From: a virus
DNA: 24,190 nucleotides
Virus record (IMG/VR): IMGVR_UViG_3300029787_000206
Coordinates: 7,657 to 31,846 of that record
Direction: 5' to 3' (one strand)
Shown: in pieces, positions 6,755-14,235 of the stretch
Layout: the number at the start of each line of letters is the position of its first letter
How positions within the stretch are numbered: position 1 is the stretch's first letter
The notes under the pieces: model-generated
Database searches by the model: none
What the model saw: only the letters and a program-made list of their open reading frames with translations
What the model was told of the DNA's origin: nothing
Made by a program: the position numbers and the translations under genes

Positions 6755-7415
6755 CCTTCTCTTTTTTTCTTTTAACAGTTACATTGAAAGACACAGATCT
6801 TCTTTCTTCGTCCTTTGTCCTAAACGGGTAAACCATGTGCGAAAGCCAAGATGGAAACAAATATATGTCTCCTACCTTTGGTGTTGCTTGAAATGTATGT
6901 CCATTAAAAGTAGCAGCTTGTCCACACTGCCATTGAATATCTCCTACACAAGGAAAATGATCCTCCTCGTCATATTCTTTTTTTAAATTTGGAGGTATTC
7001 TTAAATATATTACACCAGAAAGATCACCATCATGTACATGTGATGGATTAAAATCACCTGACCACTGTGATACAACCCACATGCTTGTTATTAATATTTT
7101 TTCTACTTTGTCTGGAGAAATAGTATTGACCATAGGTGGGTGTTCTAAGTATTTGTGTATTATCATTTGTAAAGAATTACTCATTGGAGCAAACTCTGTT
7201 GATATCATCCAGGCAGGTGGATACCTAACTTCTTGTTTTACATTACCTGCAAGATGCATAGAGTGATCCCAATCCTTAGACATTTTTTCACTATCCATAA
7301 TATCAGATGCTTTGTCGTCTAATAATTTAATTAATGATTCAGGTAATGAACCTTTAAAAATAGTAGGACCAAAAGGCCTAAAAGCCTGAAATTCGTGTTT
7401 TAACTGCTCTGCCAT
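6738..7415 (-). CDS. 2-oxoglutarate/Fe(II) oxygenase-like protein, TIGR02466 type (copy 6), first gene of the operon
   Basis: A 225-residue protein, the longest oxygenase of the set. It has SGDFNPSHVHDGDLSGVIYL (H126, H128, D129), then YLFPSWLSHMVYPF (H193) and ERRSVSFNV (R205), the standard TIGR02466 layout. A cysteine-containing insertion between the halves (HFPCVGDIQWQCGQ, residues 153-166) is absent from the other copies. The tail is lysine-rich. The ATG at 7415 has an AAAGGA ribosome site at seven bases and lies about 60 bases downstream of a predicted leftward promoter, so this is the operon's lead gene and probably well expressed. The likely activity is hydroxylation of an unknown substrate. 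Confidence 0.87.
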   Translation of the reverse strand: MAEQLKHEFQAFRPFGPTIFKGSLPESLIKLLDDKASDIMDSEKMSKDWDHSMHLAGNVKQEVRYPPAWMISTEFAPMSNSLQMIIHKYLEHPPMVNTISPDKVEKILITSMWVVSQWSGDFNPSHVHDGDLSGVIYLRIPPNLKKEYDEEDHFPCVGDIQWQCGQAATFNGHTFQATPKVGDIYLFPSWLSHMVYPFRTKDEERRSVSFNVTVKRKKEKDEQEL

Positions 7416-7446
7416 TTAAATTCCTTTCTAACTTATTATTTATATG

Positions 7447-7475
7447 TTGTCATATATCAATATTTTGCCTATAAA
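7447..7475 (+). promoter_or_regulatory. Sigma70-like promoter for the rightward structural operon
   Basis: TTGTCA (7447-7452, 5/6) is followed after exactly 17 bases by TATAAA (7470-7475, 5/6). Transcription would start near 7482, giving a leader of about 70 bases before the ATG at 7552, which has an AGGAG ribosome site. This is the best promoter in the window by eye. Confidence 0.6.
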
Positions 7476-7503
7476 TATAGAATTAATTGGCTTTTTAATT
7501 CAA
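7474..7503 (-). promoter_or_regulatory. Sigma70-like promoter for the leftward tail/oxygenase operon
   Basis: On the minus strand TTGAAT (7503-7498, 4/6) is followed after 18 bases by TATATT (7479-7474, 5/6). Its -10 box overlaps the -10 box of the rightward promoter by two bases, so the two polymerases could not bind at once. The operon's first ATG is at 7415, with a leader of about 55 bases. Confidence 0.4.
7480..7501. repeat. 7-bp inverted repeat between the divergent promoters
   Basis: GAATTAA (7480-7486) and TTAATTC (7495-7501) form a perfect inverted repeat with an 8-base spacer. It covers the predicted rightward start site and touches the -35 box of the leftward promoter. This would suit an operator for a dimeric regulator. 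AT-rich DNA gives such repeats by chance fairly often. Confidence 0.3.
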
Positions 7504-7551
7504 GCGTAGCCTTCTTGCCGTAAACAATCACATAAATTGCAATAGGAGATT

Positions 7552-8487
7552 ATGTTCGGACTTAAAAGTATAGTAAATAGAGCTACAAAAGCTGTAAGAG
7601 ATATCGGTAGTTTTGCTAGTGGTAGCCCTTTAGCAACAGCGGCTCTCGCCTCACCATTTTTATTTAGCAAAGGTTTTCCTTCATTAGGTGCACAACAGTT
7701 TTTTGGTAACACAACAGCGGGAGGTATACCTGATCTTGCAAAGTTATTGTTAGGTGGCGGAGCTGGTCTTTTAGGCTATCAGCAGTTTCAAAGAGATAAA
7801 GACATGCAAATGAAAATCTATAATGACATGATCGAAAGATTAGAAGCTACAGACAGAAAATATGGATCAGAGTTTGGCGGTAGTCCTTTAAAAAGTGAAC
7901 AATTTGGAAAATTAATAGCCGACATAAGATCTGGTGAAACATTTGATAAGTTTGATGAAACAGGCAAACCAATAAGAACAGAAGCAGATGAAAGCGGAAA
8001 AGCTGTACCTGTAACTAGTAAAACAGGAGGTATAGCATCCTTAATGGCTGGTGGACCACCTGAACAAGAAATGGGGCAGTTTGGTTCATCTAGTAGCCCT
8101 ATGGGTGCATCTACAAAAAATCCGTTTGACAATATGAATATAATTTCTGGTATGATACCAGAAACACCATTAAGACAAGTTATGCCACCTACTATGAACA
8201 TGGGTGGACAAGCTACAGGCGTTCCAGGATTAACACCTGATATGTCAGGACCTGAAATGATGAACACCATTGAAGATAATCCAGGCATAACAGCATTTTT
8301 CCCTAGACAACTTGGTATGATAGATGGACCTGGTGGACCAAAAGATGACAAGATTCCTGCAATGTTGAGTGATGGTGAGTTTGTATTTACTGCTAAAGCA
8401 GTAGAGAACGCTGGTGGCCCACGTGCCATGTACAATATGATGAACAAATTAGACCCTGAGTCATCAAAGGGTAGAGGAATTATTTAA
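7552..8487 (+). CDS. Virion structural protein with a C-terminal IPAMLSDGEFV motif
   Basis: A 311-residue protein, first gene of the rightward structural operon, with an AGGAG site seven bases before the ATG. The N-terminal part has glycine/alanine-rich hydrophobic stretches (about residues 22-46 and 60-76) that could be membrane-interacting. The middle is low complexity, rich in Gly, Pro and Met. The C-terminal DDKIPAMLSDGEFVFTAKAV (residues 265-284), then a MYNMMNKLDP end, is a small motif that recurs in structural and tape-measure proteins of marine and other tailed phages. It is likely an internal or tail-associated virion protein. The next gene starts within its stop codon (TAATG). Confidence 0.7.
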   Translation: MFGLKSIVNRATKAVRDIGSFASGSPLATAALASPFLFSKGFPSLGAQQFFGNTTAGGIPDLAKLLLGGGAGLLGYQQFQRDKDMQMKIYNDMIERLEATDRKYGSEFGGSPLKSEQFGKLIADIRSGETFDKFDETGKPIRTEADESGKAVPVTSKTGGIASLMAGGPPEQEMGQFGSSSSPMGASTKNPFDNMNIISGMIPETPLRQVMPPTMNMGGQATGVPGLTPDMSGPEMMNTIEDNPGITAFFPRQLGMIDGPGGPKDDKIPAMLSDGEFVFTAKAVENAGGPRAMYNMMNKLDPESSKGRGII

Positions 8488-9521
8488 TGTCCACGTTTCA
8501 AGGATCAGGAATGCCTCCTTTCTTAGAGGATTTTACAAGAAGACTTTTACAAGGAGCTTTTGATAGAACGCAACAGCCATTACCTGGAGGTATACCTAAA
8601 CAACAAATCGTTGGCATGCAGCCATTACAAACTGGCACTATTGCAGAGATGGCTAAATCATTTGGCTTAGATCCAACTACAGGACAAAGAACAGGCACTG
8701 CATCTTTTGAACCAGCTTTTCAACGAGCTCAAGATTCCATTACAGATGCTCAAGACGCCGTTAAAGCAGGTTTGCAGACCACAACAATGGGCATACCATC
8801 ATTACAAGCAGCGCAAGCTCAGTTTGATCCAAGCACTAGTAATTACCAACAATTTTTTGATCAATATCAGAAAGATGTAACTAATGAAGCATTAAAACAA
8901 ATGGATGAGCAAGCAGCTGTAGCTCAATCAAACTTAGCGACTCAAGCTCAAAAAGCAGGTGCATTTGGTGGATCAAGAATGGGTGTGCAAGAAGCTGAGT
9001 TAGCAAAAAATTTACAAGACATTAAGTCAAGAAGAATATTTCAAGACTTATCGCAAAACTTCCAACAAGCGCAAGCAAAGGCAATGAATACTTTTGAAAC
9101 AGCTGCACAAAGAAGATTAAAAGCTGCACCACAGTTTGCTAACGTAGGACGTTTTCAAGCAGGTATTGGCGCTCAGGGTGCAGGGCTAGGTAATCAAGGT
9201 GCACAGCTTGCAGCTCAACAATTTGGTTTAGACCAAAGAGGTCTGGGAGCTTTATTTGGAATAGGTCAACAACAGCAAGCATTGGCACAAGCTGGAGCAG
9301 CTGAACAATTTAGACAAGATCAAGAAACTCAACAAGAAGGATTAAAACGATTAGGGTTCTTTAGTGATATACTAAGAGGAGTGCCTTCATCTGGTCAAGC
9401 ATTAACAATGCAACAACCTACATTTACAAATCCACTACTTGGTGCATTAGGTCTTGGTTTAGGGACATTTAATTTATTCGGAGGAGATACAAGCGGTTCA
9501 GGCTTTGATCTAATTAATTAA
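8487..9521 (+). CDS. Internal virion / ejection-type protein, Gln/Ala-rich
   Basis: A 344-residue helical protein, very rich in Gln and Ala. It holds a long probable coiled coil (about residues 115-270) including AGAFGGSRMGVQEAEL (residues 157-172). This motif recurs in podovirus proteins thought to be carried inside the capsid or tail and ejected with DNA. A hydrophobic glycine-rich stretch near the C-terminus (LLGALGLGLGTFNLFGG) could interact with membrane. The start overlaps the previous stop by one base and the stop overlaps the next start by one base (TAATG both times). The role is inferred from motif, composition and operon position. Confidence 0.65.
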   Translation: MSTFQGSGMPPFLEDFTRRLLQGAFDRTQQPLPGGIPKQQIVGMQPLQTGTIAEMAKSFGLDPTTGQRTGTASFEPAFQRAQDSITDAQDAVKAGLQTTTMGIPSLQAAQAQFDPSTSNYQQFFDQYQKDVTNEALKQMDEQAAVAQSNLATQAQKAGAFGGSRMGVQEAELAKNLQDIKSRRIFQDLSQNFQQAQAKAMNTFETAAQRRLKAAPQFANVGRFQAGIGAQGAGLGNQGAQLAAQQFGLDQRGLGALFGIGQQQQALAQAGAAEQFRQDQETQQEGLKRLGFFSDILRGVPSSGQALTMQQPTFTNPLLGALGLGLGTFNLFGGDTSGSGFDLIN

Positions 9522-11347
9522 TGGTAACAAATTACGAAACAATTTACGGTGACCCTCTTGCAATAGATGAAGAAGAGAATGTGCCTGCAGGTGCTTCTTT
9601 TCCAACTCAATTAAATTTTGGTTTACCTGAAAGACCAATTCAAAAAACTGTTAATGCTTTTGATTATTATGCTCCGTTTGTTTTAGATAAAGAATCTTAC
9701 ATGAGAGACTTTGCGACACCAGGTTTAACTGATGCTCAAATAGATGAGTTGTATAAACCAACGGACTTTAAAAGTGAAAGAAGAGGAGCATTAGCTAAAT
9801 TTGGTTTTGGATTATTAAGACCAACACCGATGGGTCGTATTGGTGATAGCTTGGCTGCTGCTGGAGCTCAACTATCAGCAGACATGAGTGCAATAAATAC
9901 AGCACAAAAACAAAGTGCTCAACAAATGAAGCAAGCAAAAGTAACGGCCAAATTACAACGTGATGCGAAAAGAACATTAGATAATAAATTTATTTTTGAT
10001 TCTAATAGAGCATTGTTCATGGACATAGCTAATAAGAATTACATGGCTGACCTACAAGCTAATGAAAAAGAAATGGAAGTATACAATCAATTAATGAAAA
10101 CAGCTCAAGCTAAATTTTTAGATCATGGTTTAGAGGTTACAACGCCAAAACAACTAACAGTGGCTAGAGTTCAAGAGGATGGAAGTTTAGGTAATGTTTT
10201 CACAGCATTTACTCTTCAACAAGATTTAGGTGACGGTAAATTTTCCGCTCCACAATATTACCGTCAAACAGATAAAATAGGAGCTGATGGTTTGCCTGTT
10301 ATGGAATTAATAACAGATCCAGCAAACATAGTTGCAATACCTGTTAGTATGACTGGTAAAAAATCTGATTATGGTAGCTCTACAGGTATGACAACATTTA
10401 GAGATATACTATCTACTATTCAAACAACAGACAGAGCATTGCTTACACTAGATGAATTAGAGCAATCTTTTAGAGAAGACCCATCTCGTGCTGGTTTTGT
10501 GGCTGGAATTAGGGGTAGAGTTCAAACATATTTAACGATATTTAGCGATTTATATAACTCACAGTTTAATGATTTTTTTTCAGAGAGCGATCTTGTGCAA
10601 TTTGATACACCATCAATACACTTGACAGGTGAGTATCAAGGTCAAGAAATGAAAAAGTTTCAAAGTTTGTCTACCTCACTTAATTTATACTTACAAGATC
10701 CACAAACTCAAGATGATATTCGCACGGGTAAAATAAGCGAAAATGATTTAAAAGCATTGCAATCAGCAAACGATGTTTTTGCACAGCTCTCTGCTCAAGG
10801 CTATGCTCAAATGAGAACAGAAGCTAGAGGTGGAACAAATCATCTTGGAGTGCCGTTGTTTGAAGCTAGTCCTGGTAGTGGTAGAACTGCAGATGAAGAG
10901 AGGCAATTAATTTTTAAAAAGCTTAGATTGTTTGATACCGAGCTTCCTGCAAACCAAGTAAGAGCAAACTCAATTATTTATGCGATAGCGAGAGCTCGTA
11001 AAGCCTCTGGGAGATTAAACTTAGATGATATTCAACGTGCTGCACAAGATTTAAATATATATGGTGATTCATCTGCCGATGTTATAGCCAAAATTGGAGT
11101 TTTAAGAGATCAACTAATGAGAGCTAGAAATGATAATTTAGCAGAGATTAAATTTATGTATGGAACGGGTAAAGATAATTTTTATGACAGACTGTTAGAT
11201 GCTGGGTATGGAAATTACGATAGAAGTTTGACGACTGGTTACGTTACAAATCCAAAAGCTGATGCATATCTCCCTACAGGTCAGGTGAATCCTGGCACAG
11301 TTGCAGATGCGAAGGGTAAGTTTGATTATAGCATAGGAGTAAATTAA
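9521..11347 (+). CDS. Large virion-type protein, probable ejection protein
   Basis: A 608-residue protein without a recognised enzyme domain. The N-terminus has FDYYAPFVLDKESYMRDF, then GFGLLRPTPMGRIGDSLAAAG, a motif seen near the start of internal proteins in marine podoviruses. A Gln/Lys-rich coiled-coil stretch lies at about residues 128-165, and most of the rest is helical and polar. Asn- and Asp-rich segments toward the end (DDIQRAAQDLNIYGD) suggest repeated helical hairpins. It is joined to both neighbours by one-base TAATG overlaps, so all these proteins are probably made in fixed ratios. No lytic transglycosylase or peptidase motif is visible. Confidence 0.6.
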   Translation: MVTNYETIYGDPLAIDEEENVPAGASFPTQLNFGLPERPIQKTVNAFDYYAPFVLDKESYMRDFATPGLTDAQIDELYKPTDFKSERRGALAKFGFGLLRPTPMGRIGDSLAAAGAQLSADMSAINTAQKQSAQQMKQAKVTAKLQRDAKRTLDNKFIFDSNRALFMDIANKNYMADLQANEKEMEVYNQLMKTAQAKFLDHGLEVTTPKQLTVARVQEDGSLGNVFTAFTLQQDLGDGKFSAPQYYRQTDKIGADGLPVMELITDPANIVAIPVSMTGKKSDYGSSTGMTTFRDILSTIQTTDRALLTLDELEQSFREDPSRAGFVAGIRGRVQTYLTIFSDLYNSQFNDFFSESDLVQFDTPSIHLTGEYQGQEMKKFQSLSTSLNLYLQDPQTQDDIRTGKISENDLKALQSANDVFAQLSAQGYAQMRTEARGGTNHLGVPLFEASPGSGRTADEERQLIFKKLRLFDTELPANQVRANSIIYAIARARKASGRLNLDDIQRAAQDLNIYGDSSADVIAKIGVLRDQLMRARNDNLAEIKFMYGTGKDNFYDRLLDAGYGNYDRSLTTGYVTNPKADAYLPTGQVNPGTVADAKGKFDYSIGVN

Positions 11348-14235
11348 TGGCGTCCGTAATTTATGAATATGATATGTCACAACACGGTGTTAATAAAGTC
11401 ATTAAACTACAGCTACGTGACGTGGTCAACGGACAAACACCACAAGATGGTTTTCCAAGAGATGAACAAGAAGTTCAAGCTTTACAACAAATTATTTTAG
11501 CTGAGCTACAAAAAAGTCAAGGTGAGACTGTAGCGGGTGCAATAGAACTTGGTAATGCTAGAAAAGAATTAATCGAAGATCCAATAGGAACGATGATTAA
11601 GAACAAAGCTAAAAATGCTTATGACAGTTCTGCAGGACCTGGTATTAATATTGGAACTACAATAGGTGAGTTAACAGAAATTTTACCTGGCGGTAAATCT
11701 CCTGAACCAGGTAAGATGATAGAAGGTATAATTAATTCAGGAGCAGCAATGTTATCTGGAGCTGGAGAACCTAAACAAGTAATTACTGACATGGGTGTTA
11801 TAGGAACGGATATGGCTATAGCTTCTAACATGGTGCAAGGATTACCTAACGGAAGTTACAATCTAAGAAACGCCATATTTGCAAACTTAAGACAAAATCC
11901 TGCCTTGGGATTTGCTACACTTGTGGGTGCAAACGTCGCTGCTAAGGGTGTTGGTAATCAAGTTTATGATTTAATAAATGAGGCAACTAGAACAATAATG
12001 CAATTGCCTGATCCTGAAGCCGCTTACAAAAATGATGAAGCAATGAGAAACCTTATGGACATGAGAGCAGAATTGCTTTGGTCTGGTGGTGCCATGGGTT
12101 TACAACACTTGTGGCCTGTCGTTAAACCTTACGTAGGCAAAAACATATTTGGCATATCAGATGATCTAAAAATTCAAACAGGCACTATGAAAGATGAGAT
12201 GGGTAAAGAAATACCTGTTAACCAAAACATGCTTGATTTAGCAAAAAAATATAACATTCCAATGAATGTATTTTCTACTTCACCTGTTGGTTTTGTAAAA
12301 GGATCAGCTTCTGTTGTAGGTTTATTTCCTTTTGTAGCAACAAAAGCACGAGCAGCACAGAATGCACAGCAGTTAGCAATAGGCAGAGAAATAAATAGCA
12401 CTCTTAATGATTTATCACCAATAGGATTATTTTCAGATTCTGCTGTTTTAGCAAATAAAAGTTTTAAAAACATGGTTAAAAATTTTACTTCAACTAAAAC
12501 GCTATTATACAAAAGAGCCTTATCAATCGCTGATGACATAGGTGACAGATTTATACCTGTGGAAAGGTTAAGAGAACAAGCACAAAATTTAGAGCTTGAA
12601 TATTATGGGGGCAAAAGACCTGCAAGAGGGGAAGGAGCTTTACGATTAAATCAACCTGACTACTCAAGACCACAAACAGTTGATGAATTATTACAAGGTT
12701 TTACAGGTAAGTCTGATGAGTTTGTCGACGCACTTATAGATCTACAATACATAGCAGAAGATTATATTACAGGTCGTGAATTTAAAAAATTACAAACTCA
12801 ATTAAATAATTTAAAAAAAGTCGCTGCAGCAGATGCAAAATTAGGCACAGAACTTGGCGGTGTTGACAACTTTACAAAAGCAATGATCGCTATGTTAAAT
12901 GATCACGATAATTTTCAAAGGTTTAATGATCCAGCTAAAATGTCTTTAGTAGCAGAATTTGCTGGTGCGATGGGTATAGCTAATGATTACTTCTTTGGTA
13001 ATGTGAACTATACAAAAGGTAGAGTCGCACAAATATTAGGTTTAGCTGACAAAAACATAGCAAAAGTCACAGATGATGTAGACCCTACTATGTTGACTGG
13101 TGAGCAGGTATTAAAAATTTTATTTAACGATGAAACTTTATATTCTCCTGCTGCAATAAAAGAAATGAAAACAGTTATGAAACCAGTTAAATTACCTAAT
13201 GGACAAGTGGTTGATCCAGTAAAAGCAGTTGCAAGATCATACATTGATGAGGGTTTGAGAAATGCAACAAGCTATATAACAGCTGATGTAAGTTTTCTTG
13301 ACAAAGGTAAATATTTTGGATCAGGTAAATCACCAATAGGTGACTTACCAAAAGAAGCAACAGCGAGTTTTAGCATTCCAATCATAGATACGAAAGCTTT
13401 AAGAAGCACATTTGGTTTAGATAATCCAAACAAAATGCAAAGCATGAAAGAAGTTTTTGGTGAAGAACAATATCAAAGAATAACAGATGTCATGGCATTA
13501 GCAGATCAAGTTCAACAAACAAGTTTTGGTGACGTATCTGCCTTTGTTAAACGTCGTGGTTTCTTAGGTGGTGTTAATGCAATTACAAACTTAGCGTTTG
13601 CAGGTTTTGTTGCTAACAATCCTTTTGGAAATATTGGTTTAGTTTTAGCAGCAAGATATGGTATGAGTAAAATGTCAGATCCTAAATTTATGGAAGGTCT
13701 AACTAAAGTTATGAACCCTGAATTAAGTGATTTAGCAAGGAGACAAGCTTTAATAAATACTATAGCTTTAGCACCTGAATTGTCTCTTGGTATTAAAGAG
13801 CAAAGAGAAGATTTACCGCAAGAATTACAAAAGTTAGATCCAGGTAATCCATATGACATGATGAAATACATGTTATTTTTAGCTGATAATAATGTAAGTT
13901 TCCCTGGTAGTGAAAGTATGAAACTTGAAATATCACCTAGTGGGTATGCTATAGGAACTAATATTGTAAAAGCTAATACTAAAAATGAATTTTCACAAGA
14001 TGCTCAAGGCGTAATAAATGATATGCAACAAGTTAATATTCAAGAAAAAGAAACTGCAGCTAGTGCAGCACCTGATCCATTCTTAGTTGATAATTTTCAA
14101 AATTTGATTAAAGAAACAGGAGTAGGTGTTGGCAGTGTGCAAGCAGCTTCAAAACAATTAAATGACGCTCAAAGAGTAGCTCTTGCTGGAGGTAATCTTG
14201 ATGAAGCCCTAGCTTTGGGAAATAGAAGAGTATGA
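11347..14235 (+). CDS. Largest virion-type protein (962 residues), probable DNA-ejection protein
   Basis: The longest gene in the window. It is largely helical with several hydrophobic, glycine/alanine-containing segments (for example around residues 190-205, 295-330 and 735-775) that could insert into or cross a membrane. That is as expected for an ejected core protein comparable in size to podovirus internal proteins. No zinc, lysozyme or protease signature is seen. The operon position (after two other ejection-type proteins, before a Pro-rich one) supports the call. The start shares one base with the upstream stop. The family is not recognised by sequence, so the function stays at the level of context. 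Confidence 0.6.
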   Translation: MASVIYEYDMSQHGVNKVIKLQLRDVVNGQTPQDGFPRDEQEVQALQQIILAELQKSQGETVAGAIELGNARKELIEDPIGTMIKNKAKNAYDSSAGPGINIGTTIGELTEILPGGKSPEPGKMIEGIINSGAAMLSGAGEPKQVITDMGVIGTDMAIASNMVQGLPNGSYNLRNAIFANLRQNPALGFATLVGANVAAKGVGNQVYDLINEATRTIMQLPDPEAAYKNDEAMRNLMDMRAELLWSGGAMGLQHLWPVVKPYVGKNIFGISDDLKIQTGTMKDEMGKEIPVNQNMLDLAKKYNIPMNVFSTSPVGFVKGSASVVGLFPFVATKARAAQNAQQLAIGREINSTLNDLSPIGLFSDSAVLANKSFKNMVKNFTSTKTLLYKRALSIADDIGDRFIPVERLREQAQNLELEYYGGKRPARGEGALRLNQPDYSRPQTVDELLQGFTGKSDEFVDALIDLQYIAEDYITGREFKKLQTQLNNLKKVAAADAKLGTELGGVDNFTKAMIAMLNDHDNFQRFNDPAKMSLVAEFAGAMGIANDYFFGNVNYTKGRVAQILGLADKNIAKVTDDVDPTMLTGEQVLKILFNDETLYSPAAIKEMKTVMKPVKLPNGQVVDPVKAVARSYIDEGLRNATSYITADVSFLDKGKYFGSGKSPIGDLPKEATASFSIPIIDTKALRSTFGLDNPNKMQSMKEVFGEEQYQRITDVMALADQVQQTSFGDVSAFVKRRGFLGGVNAITNLAFAGFVANNPFGNIGLVLAARYGMSKMSDPKFMEGLTKVMNPELSDLARRQALINTIALAPELSLGIKEQREDLPQELQKLDPGNPYDMMKYMLFLADNNVSFPGSESMKLEISPSGYAIGTNIVKANTKNEFSQDAQGVINDMQQVNIQEKETAASAAPDPFLVDNFQNLIKETGVGVGSVQAASKQLNDAQRVALAGGNLDEALALGNRRV

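Noticed and set aside
742-7415. The oxygenases plus glycosyltransferase as a TET/JBP-type DNA base-modification system
   Set aside because: The motifs match TIGR02466 and prolyl-4-hydroxylase-like groups, not TET/JBP, and the genes sit with a tail gene rather than with nucleotide metabolism, so I keep this only as an alternative.
7818-8447. Leftward 209-residue frame opposite the first structural gene
   Set aside because: Its Pro/Gly/Ser-rich content is the mirror image of the Gly/Pro-rich real gene, which has a strong ribosome site and a known motif.
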